Of a DNA stretch of 49,413 nucleotides, positions 1 through 7,985 are shown one piece after another. The stretch lies in assembly GCA_902772585.1 (NCBI GenBank), contig CACYBB010000014.1:1-49413 (forward strand), written 5' to 3'. The DNA is from an uncultured Bacteroidales bacterium (GTDB taxonomy: Bacteria; Bacteroidota; Bacteroidia; Bacteroidales; Bacteroidaceae). Every line of letters begins with the position of its first letter. Position 1 is the stretch's first letter. The notes under the pieces were generated by a model. It made no database searches and was not told where the DNA came from. It saw nothing but the letters and a program-made list of their open reading frames with translations. The position numbers were made by a program, and so were the translations under genes.

Positions 1-1
1 C

Positions 2-463
2 TTCGAACAGCACTGTACGGGTTGTCAGCTGTGTATCTCTGAGTGTCCCAACGAGGTGCTGCGTCCCAGTGCTGATTTGTGGCACCTGATGCAGCCCACC
101 ATGTCGTATGAGCGCGGCTACTGCCGTCCAGAGTGTAACCGTTGTTCAGAGGTATGTCCTGCAGGAGCCATCAAGCCGTTAGCCCATGAACTGAAGGCCT
201 CCACACAGATTGGTCATGCTGTATGGATTAAGAAGAACTGTATACCACTGACCGACGGAGTAGAGTGTGGCAACTGTGCCCGTCACTGTCCTGTTGGTGC
301 CATCGAGATGGTGCTCTCTGACCCCGACGACGAGGAGTCACCCTATGTACCCGCTGTCAACGAGGCTCGCTGCATCGGCTGTGGTGCCTGCGAGTATCTG
401 TGTCCTGCGCGTCCCTTCTCAGCCATCTACGTCGAAGGTCACGAACAACACAAAGAAGTTTAA
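2..463 (+). CDS. Polyferredoxin-like 4Fe-4S protein, 3' part
   Basis: The reading frame is open from the first bases, so the start lies outside the window. About 153 residues are visible. They carry four cysteine groups typical of [4Fe-4S] binding: CTGCQLCISECP at the window edge, CRPECNRCSEVCP, a spaced group ending ECGNCARHCP, and CIGCGACEYLCP near the C-terminus. The protein therefore probably carries electrons through several clusters, like NapG/NapH-type or other polyferredoxin subunits. It lies 48 bp upstream of a Tat-exported iron-sulfur aldo/keto reductase on the same strand, so it may pass electrons to or from that enzyme; this is inference. Without the N-terminal part, membrane segments cannot be judged. 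The ferredoxin fold is clear, but the exact family and partner are not. Confidence 0.85.
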   Translation, partial: FEQHCTGCQLCISECPNEVLRPSADLWHLMQPTMSYERGYCRPECNRCSEVCPAGAIKPLAHELKASTQIGHAVWIKKNCIPLTDGVECGNCARHCPVGAIEMVLSDPDDEESPYVPAVNEARCIGCGACEYLCPARPFSAIYVEGHEQHKEV

Positions 464-511
464 TTTTTCGTAATAACGATATAACGTTATAACGACATAA
501 CGAAAACGACA

Positions 512-1903
512 ATGAAAAATATAACCCGAAGAAATTTCCTCAAGATATTGGGTGGTGGCGCTGTTGCTACTACTGCTGTGCTGACAGGTTGCAAGTCGAA
601 GACTGACAGCAAAGCCGTCGAGGAATACAAAAAACAGGTGGAGCCCCCCGTGGGAAAAATGACCTACCGCACCAATCCCAAAAATGGCGACAAGGTATCT
701 ATTCTGGGATACGGCATGATGCGTCTGCCGTCGAAGACAGAGAACCAGGACGACTACGACCAGGAGATGATCAACCGCCAGATAGACTATGCCCTAGAGC
801 ATGGCCTCAACTATATCGACACGTCACCCGTCTATTGTCAGGGTAAGTCGGAGCGTTGTACAGGTATCGCTCTGAGCCGCCACAAGCGCTCCGAGTACTT
901 CGTGGCCACCAAACTGTCGAACTTTCATCCCTCGACACACAGCCGCGAAGCTAGCATAGCCATGTACCAAAAGTCGATGAAAGAACTACAGGTGGACTAC
1001 ATAGACTACTACCTGCTGCACGCCATCGGAGGTGGTATGGACGAGTTCAACAAACGCTATGTGGACAATGGCATGATGGACTTTCTGATGAAGGAACGCG
1101 AGGCCGGTCGCATCCGCAACCTCGGATTCTCGTTCCACGGCTTCAAGGAGGTCTTCGACCAAGTGCTAGCCATGGACGACAAGTACCATTGGGACTTTGT
1201 GCAGATAGAGTTGAACTATCTGGACTGGGACTATGCCAACGAGATTAACTCGCGCAACGTGGATGCCAGTTACCTGTATGCAGAACTGCAGAAAAAGAAC
1301 ATACCTGCTGTGATTATGGAGCCGCTGTTGGGTGGCCGTCTGGCGAATCTGCCACAGTACCTAGCCACTGAACTGAAACAGCGCGACCCGGAGCGCAGCG
1401 TAGCATCGTGGGCCTTCCGCTATGCAGGTACTCCCAAAGGGGTGCTCACCGTACTCAGCGGTATGACCTATATGGAACACCTGAAGGACAACCTTCTCTC
1501 CTACTGTCCGTTGGTGCCACTCACCGAGACCCAACAGGAATTCCTCGACCACAATGTTGCTGAGCGTATCGTCGGTCTGGAGAATATTCCCTGCAATGAC
1601 TGCAAGTACTGCATGCCCTGCCCCTACGGCATCGACATCCCTGCTATCTTCGTACATTATAATAAATGTAAGAACGAGGGCACGCTGCCACGCCTGAAGA
1701 TGGATGACGAGTACTACAAACTGCGCCGCAACTACCTGATAGGTCTTGACCGTGCCGTACCCCGCATGCGTCAGGCTGACCACTGCATCGGCTGTGGCCA
1801 GTGTGAACCCCACTGTCCGCAGAGCATCCGCATTCCTCGCGAATTAAACAAGATTAGTCAGTTTGTGGAGTCGCTGAAGCAGAACAAGACGGATAACGGT
1901 TAA
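512..1903 (+). CDS. Tat-exported aldo/keto reductase with C-terminal 4Fe-4S clusters
   Basis: This 463-residue protein starts with a twin-arginine motif (TRRNFLK, residues 5-11), a short hydrophobic stretch and a possible lipobox ending LTGC at Cys27, so it is probably exported folded and anchored as a lipoprotein. Residues of about 50-340 form an aldo/keto reductase barrel. The tetrad can be placed on Asp (YIDTSPVY, near 102), Tyr (near 107), Lys (ATKLSNF, near 133) and His (LLHAIG, near 170). The C-terminal region adds ferredoxin-like cysteines in CNDCKYCMPCP and CIGCGQCEPHCP. The family is common in Bacteroidota, but its substrate is unknown to me. The polyferredoxin gene 48 bp upstream suggests a redox pair. 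The spacer before the ATG is built of TAACG words. Confidence 0.9.
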   Translation: MKNITRRNFLKILGGGAVATTAVLTGCKSKTDSKAVEEYKKQVEPPVGKMTYRTNPKNGDKVSILGYGMMRLPSKTENQDDYDQEMINRQIDYALEHGLNYIDTSPVYCQGKSERCTGIALSRHKRSEYFVATKLSNFHPSTHSREASIAMYQKSMKELQVDYIDYYLLHAIGGGMDEFNKRYVDNGMMDFLMKEREAGRIRNLGFSFHGFKEVFDQVLAMDDKYHWDFVQIELNYLDWDYANEINSRNVDASYLYAELQKKNIPAVIMEPLLGGRLANLPQYLATELKQRDPERSVASWAFRYAGTPKGVLTVLSGMTYMEHLKDNLLSYCPLVPLTETQQEFLDHNVAERIVGLENIPCNDCKYCMPCPYGIDIPAIFVHYNKCKNEGTLPRLKMDDEYYKLRRNYLIGLDRAVPRMRQADHCIGCGQCEPHCPQSIRIPRELNKISQFVESLKQNKTDNG

Positions 1904-1942
1904 TGGTTATTGGTTAACGGTTATTGGTTATTGGTTATTGAC
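1901..1942. repeat. Reiterated GGTTATT/GGTTAA spacer
   Basis: The junction between the convergent aldo/keto reductase and BaiN-like genes consists of near-tandem copies of GGTTATT and GGTTAA words that begin at the stop codon of the reductase and run into the 3' end of the minus-strand gene. It may have arisen by replication slippage. No intrinsic terminator is evident here. Confidence 0.6.
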
Positions 1943-3102
1943 ATAGCCACAGTATAGGCTGTCGTCCATGCGGCCTGAAAATTGAAGCCGCCGGTAACGC
2001 CGTCGATGTCCAGCACTTCACCAGCAAAATACAGATGGGGCACATGACGGCTCTCCAAAGTTGCAGGGTTGACGGCTTTCAAGGAGACGCCACCACAAGT
2101 GACAAACTCATCCTTGAAGGGAGCACGACCCGCTAACTGATAAGTATCATTCAAGAGGACGTTGACCAAACGGTTGACGTCCTTCTTGTTCAGTTCCGTC
2201 CAACGTATCTGAGCACGTGAGGCTAATGCCTTTTCTACCAGATATGTCCACAGGCGCTGTTGCAGTCCAAAGGGATTATAGGTTGTCAATTGTTTCTTGA
2301 GTTGCTTCACACCCTGTTCATACAGGAGGGCAGCAACCTCCTCATCCTGCATAGGCAACCAACGAATGCTCATTGGGGACTGATAGTTATGCTCTGCCAG
2401 ATAACGGGCACCGTGGCTCGACAGTTTCAGAATAGCAGGACCGCTAACACCCCAGTGAGTAATCAGCAAGGGGCCTGTAGCACGGATTTTCGTACCGACA
2501 AGCATAGCCGTAACATCATTGACGACGGTTCCCTGCAGGGCATGCAGGTGTTCGTCAGCAATAGAGAAGGTAAAGAGCGAGGGCACCGGAGTCTCTATCT
2601 CGTGTCCTAAAACCGCCAACCAGCGCAAGCCGTCCCCCTTGGGAGAACCACCCGTTGTAACGACAACATTATCGAAATCCCTCAACTGATCGAGAGAATC
2701 CACACGCACTCCCTTACGAATCTCAATATGGTAGCGACGTGCCAACGACAAGAAACAGTCGATGATGGCATGTGAATCTTGCGCCTGAGGAAATACGCAG
2801 TCGTCATCCTGTGTCACCAAAGGCACCCCATGCTGTTCGAACCATCGATAAGCATCCTGATAGTCGAAATTGTTGAACAACCGTTTCAACAAACGATGAC
2901 CACGCGGATAGACATGTGAAAGGTCGGTAACCGAGTCAAAAGAGTTGGTGCAGTTGCAGCGTCCGCCACCACTGACCTCCACCTTTGCCAGCTCATGGTG
3001 GCTACGCTCAAAGATGACCACCTCCATAGCAGGCATCATCTCCTTTAGATTGACAGCCAGAAAGAAACCGGCTGCTCCGCCACCAACGACTGCTGTCTTC
3101 AT
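1921..3102 (-). CDS. BaiN/YhiN-family FAD-dependent oxidoreductase
   Basis: This 393-residue flavoprotein has an N-terminal dinucleotide-binding motif (VVGGGAAGFFLAVNL), the family signature GGGRCNCTNS near residue 45, and a C-terminal FAD-binding segment (YFAGEVLDIDGVTGGFNFQ) near residue 370. These match the HI0933/YhiN/BaiN family of NAD(P)/FAD-dependent oxidoreductases. Some clostridial members act in bile-acid dehydroxylation, but most Bacteroidota members have no tested role, so no substrate is proposed. Length is normal. Its ATG overlaps the rfbD stop codon by 4 bp, so the two are translationally coupled in a minus-strand run with the DUF4924 and LysE genes. Confidence 0.85.
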   Translation of the reverse strand: MKTAVVGGGAAGFFLAVNLKEMMPAMEVVIFERSHHELAKVEVSGGGRCNCTNSFDSVTDLSHVYPRGHRLLKRLFNNFDYQDAYRWFEQHGVPLVTQDDDCVFPQAQDSHAIIDCFLSLARRYHIEIRKGVRVDSLDQLRDFDNVVVTTGGSPKGDGLRWLAVLGHEIETPVPSLFTFSIADEHLHALQGTVVNDVTAMLVGTKIRATGPLLITHWGVSGPAILKLSSHGARYLAEHNYQSPMSIRWLPMQDEEVAALLYEQGVKQLKKQLTTYNPFGLQQRLWTYLVEKALASRAQIRWTELNKKDVNRLVNVLLNDTYQLAGRAPFKDEFVTCGGVSLKAVNPATLESRHVPHLYFAGEVLDIDGVTGGFNFQAAWTTAYTVAMSITNNQ

Positions 3103-3947
3103 AGTTTAGCGATACACTCACGCAACGACTCCTCCCAATAGGGAACCTCGATGTCGTAGGTCTGCTTGATCTTCGTCTTGTCGAGGACGGAATAATGCGG
3201 ACGGGCTGCGGGAGTGGGGTATTCAGAGGTATGCAACGGACGGACATGACACGTGGTGATGCCGGCAATACGATGGATGGCCTTCGTAAAGTCGTACCAC
3301 GAGATGACGCCCTCGTTAGAGAAATGATAGATGCCAGGGACAATACCTTTGTTGATGGCAACCATAATGACACGGGCCAAATCGCGAGCATAGGTCGGCG
3401 TACCAATCTGGTCGAAGATGACACCCAGTTCGGGTTTCTCATTGCCGAGGCGTATCATCGTCTTCACGAAGTTATTGCCAAAAGTGCTATAAAGCCATGC
3501 CGTACGGATAATCATCGAACGCTCGCAAAGTTTCTGCACATTCAGTTCGCCAACAAGCTTCGTGCGACCATAGACACTATTGGGACAGGTATCCTCATCC
3601 TCCGTATAGGGGGTGTGGTTTGTACCGTCAAATACATAATCGGTGGAAATCTGTATCATCCAGCCACCACGCTTACCAATGGCATGAGCCAGATAAGCTG
3701 GAGCCTCAGCATTCAGTTTCTGACAGAGTTCCTCGTTGTCCTCTGCTTTATCGACAGCGGTATAGGCGGCACAGTTAACAATGCCGTCAATATGGTTATC
3801 ATTGACAAACTGTTCGATAGCCGTCTGATTGGTGATATCCAACTCAGCGACATCCGTATTATAATAGGTGTGCTGTGGATTCTCCTGTTCCAACAGCTGC
3901 ATCTCGTTTCCCAATTGGCCATTACAGCCGGTAATCAGAATATTCAT
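3099..3947 (-). CDS. rfbD: dTDP-4-dehydrorhamnose reductase
   Basis: A 282-residue extended SDR enzyme catalysing the last step of dTDP-L-rhamnose synthesis, the NADPH reduction of dTDP-4-dehydro-L-rhamnose, for cell-surface polysaccharides. The cofactor motif TGCNGQLG is at residues 6-13, the catalytic STD at 101-103, and the YxxxK pair at Tyr126 and Lys130 (SVYGRTK). Length is as expected. The other rml genes are not adjacent. The gene begins directly after the stop codon of the DUF4924 gene and overlaps the following flavoprotein gene by 4 bp, so all are probably one transcript. Confidence 0.93.
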   Translation of the reverse strand: MNILITGCNGQLGNEMQLLEQENPQHTYYNTDVAELDITNQTAIEQFVNDNHIDGIVNCAAYTAVDKAEDNEELCQKLNAEAPAYLAHAIGKRGGWMIQISTDYVFDGTNHTPYTEDEDTCPNSVYGRTKLVGELNVQKLCERSMIIRTAWLYSTFGNNFVKTMIRLGNEKPELGVIFDQIGTPTYARDLARVIMVAINKGIVPGIYHFSNEGVISWYDFTKAIHRIAGITTCHVRPLHTSEYPTPAARPHYSVLDKTKIKQTYDIEVPYWEESLRECIAKL

Positions 3948-4493
3948 CTATTCAAATTTCAGTCCTTCTTCCTTATCTTTCTTGTAATAATCAGAGAGCA
4001 TACCGATAAAGGTCGTAATCTCCTTGACAGCAGCCTGCGTATTGGCAGTAATCTCCTTTTTCTGCAGACGAAGCATCATTGTGCCATAAAGGGCGTTGAA
4101 GCAGGTCTCTATCTCATTCTCTTTTTTATTGGCACCATGGTTGCGTAACTCCACAATAAATGGCAACACCTTGTAGTACTCCGCATTATAGAAAGGGAAC
4201 TTTGGAGAAGCCAACAACTGGGCATGCAGTTCTGAGAGCGTCTGCATAGTCACCTTATTGATCTGCAGGTGTCCCTGTTCGCGACAACCTTCCTGGTTCA
4301 TCATACGAATGAGGTTGCCAAACCAGTCGGCCTCGTCTTCTTTCTGCTCATCGGTATAGTCGAAGCGGTCGATATACTCGCGACGGATGCGACTGATAGA
4401 GCACTCAAAGGCACGGATGGTATCCTCCACCTGCCACATATACAACAGGTACTCGGCAATATTTGTCTTGCGTAATTCGTTAGCTATAAACAT
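3948..4493 (-). CDS. DUF4924 family protein
   Basis: A 181-residue, mostly helical, soluble protein with no signal peptide or membrane segment. From the opening MFIANELRKTNIAEYLLYMW and overall helix pattern I recognise it as DUF4924, a conserved Bacteroidota family without known function. It contains acidic and basic helical stretches and ends KKDKEEGLKFE. It directly abuts rfbD, an arrangement I recall from other Bacteroidales, but this does not prove a role in rhamnose synthesis. It is separated from the upstream LysE gene by a 42-bp spacer made of TAACG-type words. The gene call is firm; the function is unknown. Confidence 0.8.
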   Translation of the reverse strand: MFIANELRKTNIAEYLLYMWQVEDTIRAFECSISRIRREYIDRFDYTDEQKEDEADWFGNLIRMMNQEGCREQGHLQINKVTMQTLSELHAQLLASPKFPFYNAEYYKVLPFIVELRNHGANKKENEIETCFNALYGTMMLRLQKKEITANTQAAVKEITTFIGMLSDYYKKDKEEGLKFE

Positions 4494-4535
4494 TGTATCT
4501 TGTCGTTATTACGTTATAACGTTACACGTTAGAAA

Positions 4536-5201
4536 TCAAAAGAACCTAAACAGATTCGTTACCGTGCCAAACAGCGACACGACAGAAAAAATGATGACCA
4601 CGGCACCAATGACACGATTGATGATGCGAATGCCTTGGGCATCAAAGATGGTGCGCACCTTGTCCACCAGCCACGACAGGCCATACCACCACAGCAAGGC
4701 ACCACCCACAATGCTGGCGAAACCTACAAACATCTCAAACGGATGATCGGGAATGACAAATGCAAACTGAGCAAAGAGTGCCATAAAGAGGAAGATAATC
4801 AGCGGATTGGAGAACGTCACCAAGAATGCTGTCCAGGTGTTGTACCAGAACGTTCCTCGTTGCATGCCCGACTTACGCATATTCTTTGTGGGGTCGCTAC
4901 GCCAGGTATACACACCAAAGCCCAACAACAATGCCGAACCGATAATCTGCAGATAGAACTTGTTTTGGTCGTTATTGACAAAGTCCATGACAAAGGCCAT
5001 ACCAAAGCCAGTGATACCTGCATAGATGATATCGCTAACAGCAGCACCTATACCCGTAACAAAACCATACCAGCGTCCTTTGTTCAGCGTGCGCTGTACA
5101 CAAAGGATGCCAACCGGTCCCATCGGTGCAGAGGCCACCATGCCTATCAGCATACCCTTAAACACCAGGTCAACGATATTTATATGTAGTGGAAATGGCA
5201 T
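4536..5201 (-). CDS. LysE-family amino-acid exporter
   Basis: A membrane protein of about 221 residues with six likely hydrophobic segments and the LysE/RhtB signature at the N-terminus (GMLIGMVASAPMGPVGILC). The family exports amino acids and related small solutes; the substrate here cannot be told. I place the start at the ATG at 5201 because the longer TTG start at 5213 lies inside the TACCTTTG promoter element (5211-5218). This leaves an unusually short 5' leader. It is the first gene of a minus-strand unit with the DUF4924 protein, rfbD and the flavoprotein, and it diverges from the glucokinase gene. Confidence 0.85.
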   Translation of the reverse strand: MPFPLHINIVDLVFKGMLIGMVASAPMGPVGILCVQRTLNKGRWYGFVTGIGAAVSDIIYAGITGFGMAFVMDFVNNDQNKFYLQIIGSALLLGFGVYTWRSDPTKNMRKSGMQRGTFWYNTWTAFLVTFSNPLIIFLFMALFAQFAFVIPDHPFEMFVGFASIVGGALLWWYGLSWLVDKVRTIFDAQGIRIINRVIGAVVIIFSVVSLFGTVTNLFRFF

Positions 5202-5210
5202 ATCTGAGTG

Positions 5211-5218
5211 CAAAGGTA
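5211..5218 (-). promoter_or_regulatory. -7 box TACCTTTG of the LysE-rfbD unit
   Basis: On the minus strand this reads TACCTTTG, matching the Bacteroidota -7 consensus TAnnTTTG. It lies about 10 bp before the preferred LysE start. No good TTTG was found at -33. Confidence 0.55.
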
Positions 5219-5292
5219 CAATTTATTATTGACATAAATCATTGCATTAAGTTAAAGGGAGTTAAACAGGGTGAGTTTTATGAAGAAATGAC

Positions 5293-5300
5293 TATCTTTG
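5293..5300 (+). promoter_or_regulatory. -7 box TATCTTTG of the glucokinase gene
   Basis: TATCTTTG matches the Bacteroidota -7 consensus and lies 40 bp upstream of the glucokinase ATG. It overlaps the TTG that would start a longer reading frame, which argues for the ATG at 5340. Confidence 0.65.
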
Positions 5301-5339
5301 CATCGTATTAAAAGCAACAAACAGAATAAAAATATTACT

Positions 5340-6323
5340 ATGAGCGATCAGCAAGGAATCAAACCCTATGTCATCGGATTAGACTTAGGTGGTACCAATG
5401 CCGTCTTTGGCATTGTTGACCAGCGTGGCGACATCAAGGCCACAACAGCTATCAAAACCCAGCAATATGATACGGCAGAAGCCTTCATTGAAGCATCTGT
5501 CAATGCCCTGCAGCCAATCATCGAACAGGTTGGCGGTCTCGACAAAATCAGGTCAATGGGTGTAGGAGCACCAAACGGCAACTACTACAACGGTACCATT
5601 GAGATTGCCCCTAACATTAAATGGGCACACGACTGTGTAGTACCCCTTGGCCAGATGTTCAGCGACAAACTGGGTGGCATCCCTGTGGCCGTCACTAACG
5701 ATGCTAATGCAGCAGCCATCGGTGAGATGGTCTATGGTGTGGCTCGTGGTATGAAGAACTTCATCGTTCTCACCTTGGGCACAGGTGTCGGTTCAGGCAT
5801 TGTCGTCAACGGGCAACTGGTATATGGCTCTGATGGTTTTGCTGGTGAGTTAGGTCATGTCACCATGGTACGTGGCGAGGAAGGTCGTATGTGTGGCTGT
5901 GGTCGCAAGGGTTGCCTGGAGACATACTGCTCTGCAACCGGTGTGGCTCGTACCGCTCGTGAATTGCTTGACAAGACCAGTCGTCCATCATTGCTGCGCG
6001 ACATCAAGCCAGAGGACATCACCTCTCTTGATGTATCTATCGCAGCGTCCAAGGGTGATGAACTGGCCAAGGAGATTTACGAGTTTACAGGCAAGATGCT
6101 GGGAGAGGCATGTGCAGACTTTGCCACTTTCTGCTCGCCAGAGGCATTCATCTTCTTTGGTGGTATGATTAAAGCCGGCGACCTGATTATGGATCCTATC
6201 CGTCGTGCCTACGACGAACACGTGATGAATGTCTATAAGGGCAAGGCTCAGTTTCTGGTAAGTGGACTCGACGGAGCCTCCGCTGCTGTGCTGGGTGCTT
6301 CGGCCATCGGCTGGGAGGTATAA
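5340..6323 (+). CDS. ROK-family glucokinase
   Basis: A sugar kinase of about 327 residues in the ROK family, phosphorylating glucose or a related sugar with ATP in the cytoplasm. The phosphate-binding motif DLGGTNA lies at residues 15-21, a second nucleotide motif (TLGTGVGSGIV) near 150, and the zinc-binding ROK signature CGCGRKGCLE near 180. Length fits glucokinase rather than ROK repressors, which carry an extra N-terminal HTH that is absent here. The start is chosen downstream of the TATCTTTG promoter. The gene is monocistronic: LysE diverges upstream and the trp leader follows. Exact sugar specificity (glucose, fructose, mannose or an acylated hexosamine) is not certain. Confidence 0.88.
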   Translation: MSDQQGIKPYVIGLDLGGTNAVFGIVDQRGDIKATTAIKTQQYDTAEAFIEASVNALQPIIEQVGGLDKIRSMGVGAPNGNYYNGTIEIAPNIKWAHDCVVPLGQMFSDKLGGIPVAVTNDANAAAIGEMVYGVARGMKNFIVLTLGTGVGSGIVVNGQLVYGSDGFAGELGHVTMVRGEEGRMCGCGRKGCLETYCSATGVARTARELLDKTSRPSLLRDIKPEDITSLDVSIAASKGDELAKEIYEFTGKMLGEACADFATFCSPEAFIFFGGMIKAGDLIMDPIRRAYDEHVMNVYKGKAQFLVSGLDGASAAVLGASAIGWEV

Positions 6324-6329
6324 AAAAAA

Positions 6330-6357
6330 GAGGTTGGTGCAGGACGCTACCAACCTC
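6330..6357. terminator. Hairpin after glucokinase gene
   Basis: GAGGTTGGT (6330-6338) pairs perfectly with ACCAACCTC (6349-6357). On the plus strand no T-run follows, so termination would be weak. On the minus strand the hairpin is followed by a run of T, the usual form of an intrinsic terminator. From here to the trp promoter (6358-6533) I see no gene or RNA. Confidence 0.45.
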
Positions 6358-6533
6358 GACTATAAATATGTGATAAGTGTCGTGGCAAATGCCTACGTAA
6401 GGCTTATCGGGGGCAAATATAGACAATAATCAGATAAAATGCAAATTTTTCGCCTACTTTTTTCGTTGGCGGTAGCAATTTGATAGTAAAATAGCACTTT
6501 TTCTATCATTTATTAAATTTTTCTACGGAAACA

Positions 6534-6565
6534 TTTGCATATTTAAAATAATGTGTGTACTTTTG
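6534..6565 (+). promoter_or_regulatory. trp operon promoter
   Basis: TTTG at 6534-6537, a 20-bp spacer and TACTTTTG at 6558-6565 fit the Bacteroidota -33/-7 consensus well. The trp leader peptide ATG follows 25 bp later. Confidence 0.75.
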
Positions 6566-6590
6566 CCACCGAAATAGAAACAAAAAAACA

Positions 6591-6644
6591 ATGAAACAGT
6601 CAATGAACAATACTTATTGGTGGCGCATCTCGAGATTCAAATAG
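6591..6644 (+). CDS. trpL: trp operon leader peptide, MKQSMNNTYWWRISRFK
   Basis: A 17-codon reading frame that starts right after the trp promoter and contains tandem Trp codons (codons 10-11, TGG TGG at 6618-6623), preceded by Tyr. It is followed by mutually exclusive RNA helices and an intrinsic terminator ahead of trpB. Stalling of the ribosome at the Trp codons when charged tRNA-Trp is scarce would favour the antiterminator. This is the classical ribosome-mediated attenuation logic. The reading is from sequence; the mechanism has not been tested here. Confidence 0.85.
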   Translation: MKQSMNNTYWWRISRFK

Positions 6645-6722
6645 TCGCGAGGTACGTAGCCGTATGGTATAGTTTAGTACAAGATACAAAGAGGCTCGTC
6701 GTTAACGCGACGAGCCTCTTTT
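6624..6722 (+). promoter_or_regulatory. trp attenuator (1:2, 2:3 and 3:4 helices)
   Basis: Helix 1:2 is 6624-6632 with 6648-6656 (nine positions, one C-A mismatch). Antiterminator 2:3 pairs 6654-6661 with GGCTCGT at 6693-6699 (one bulge) and CGCG at 6646-6649 with 6706-6709. Terminator 3:4 is GAGGCTCGTCG (6691-6701) with CGACGAGCCTC (6708-6718), followed by TTTT. The Trp codons lie just 5' of segment 1, so a stalled ribosome would free segment 2 to form 2:3. Confidence 0.8.
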
Positions 6723-6782
6723 CTATTTCGCAAGACAACATATACACAAATAATAGCAAACCAACAAAAAGACAAGAAATAT

Positions 6783-7985
6783 ATGAGTTACTTAGTAGAT
6801 GACAAAGGATTTTACGGTGAGTTCGGTGGAGCATACGTTCCAGAGATTCTCTACGCCACCGTACGTAAGTTGCAGGAAGAATACCTGCCCATCATCGAGT
6901 CAGAGGAGTTTCAGCAGGAGTACATGCAACTGCTGCGTGACTATGTCGGCAGACCATCACCCCTGTATTTCGCTCGCAGAATGAGCGAGAAGTATGGTTG
7001 CCAGTTGTATCTGAAGCGCGAGGATCTGAACCACACCGGTGCGCACAAGATTAACAACACCATTGGACAGATTCTGTTGGCAAAGAAGATGGGCAAGAAG
7101 CGCATCATTGCTGAGACTGGCGCAGGTCAGCACGGCGTGGCAACAGCTACTGTCTGTGCACTGATGGATATGCCATGCGTGGTCTATCAGGGAGCTCTGG
7201 ACGTGGAGCGCCAGCATGTCAACGTAGAGCGTATGAAGATGTTGGGTGCTGAGGTTCGTCCCGTGAAGACTGGCAACTGGACACTGAAAGACGCCACCAA
7301 CGAGGCCATTCGTGACTGGTGCTGTCATCCAAGTGACACGTTTTACATTATCGGTAGCACAGTAGGCCCACACCCCTACCCCGATATGGTGGCACGCCTG
7401 CAGAGCATCATCTCTAAGGAAATCAAGGAACAATTACAGGAGAAGATTGGCCGCGACTATCCCGACTATCTGATGGCTTGCGTCGGTGGTGGTTCGAATG
7501 CCGCCGGTACCATCTACCATTATATCGATGACGAGCGTGTGAAGATTGTCCTGGCGGAAGCTGGTGGACAAGGTGCCGACACCGGACACACGGCAGCCAC
7601 CATCCATGCCGGCCGACTTGGTATTCTGCACGGAGCAAAGACGCTTGTCATGCAGACTCCTGACGGACAAATCATCGAGGCCGAGAGCATCTCAGCAGGT
7701 CTCGACTACCCAGGAATCGGTCCCATGCATGCCAACCTGGCCAGCCAGCACCGCGCCACCGTCTATAGCATCAACGATGACGAAGCCGTCCGCGCTGCCT
7801 ATGAACTGACACGCATGGAGGGCATCATCCCCGCTTTGGAGAGTGCCCACGCCATTGCAGCACTGCAGAAGATGACCTTCAAAAAGGACGATGTGGTGGT
7901 GCTGACCGTCAGCGGTCGTGGCGACAAAGACGTAGAAACCTATCTGAACAACAAACAAATGGCAGGAGAATATGGAAACTTTTAA
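6783..7985 (+). CDS. trpB: Tryptophan synthase beta chain
   Basis: A 400-residue PLP enzyme joining indole, channelled from TrpA, with L-serine to make tryptophan. The PLP lysine is Lys89 (NHTGAHKINNT) and the phosphate-binding glycine loop is VGGGSNAAG near 235. Length matches the canonical TrpB1 type. It is the first structural gene behind the attenuator, while trpA is last in the operon, so the two synthase subunits are encoded about 4.4 kb apart; trpB-first order is usual for Bacteroidota. Its 3' end overlaps trpE by 14 bp. Confidence 0.97.
   Translation: MSYLVDDKGFYGEFGGAYVPEILYATVRKLQEEYLPIIESEEFQQEYMQLLRDYVGRPSPLYFARRMSEKYGCQLYLKREDLNHTGAHKINNTIGQILLAKKMGKKRIIAETGAGQHGVATATVCALMDMPCVVYQGALDVERQHVNVERMKMLGAEVRPVKTGNWTLKDATNEAIRDWCCHPSDTFYIIGSTVGPHPYPDMVARLQSIISKEIKEQLQEKIGRDYPDYLMACVGGGSNAAGTIYHYIDDERVKIVLAEAGGQGADTGHTAATIHAGRLGILHGAKTLVMQTPDGQIIEAESISAGLDYPGIGPMHANLASQHRATVYSINDDEAVRAAYELTRMEGIIPALESAHAIAALQKMTFKKDDVVVLTVSGRGDKDVETYLNNKQMAGEYGNF

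Noticed and set aside
3195-4148. Plus-strand frame over rfbD and the DUF4924 gene
   Set aside because: It is antisense to well-supported genes and its product shows no family features.
5298-5339. Longer N-terminus of the glucokinase from TTG at 5298
   Set aside because: The TTG lies in the -7 box TATCTTTG and would precede the transcription start.
6324-6533. Possible riboswitch between the glucokinase gene and the trp promoter
   Set aside because: Only one simple hairpin is present, upstream of the trp promoter, so it would not be part of the trp leader RNA.
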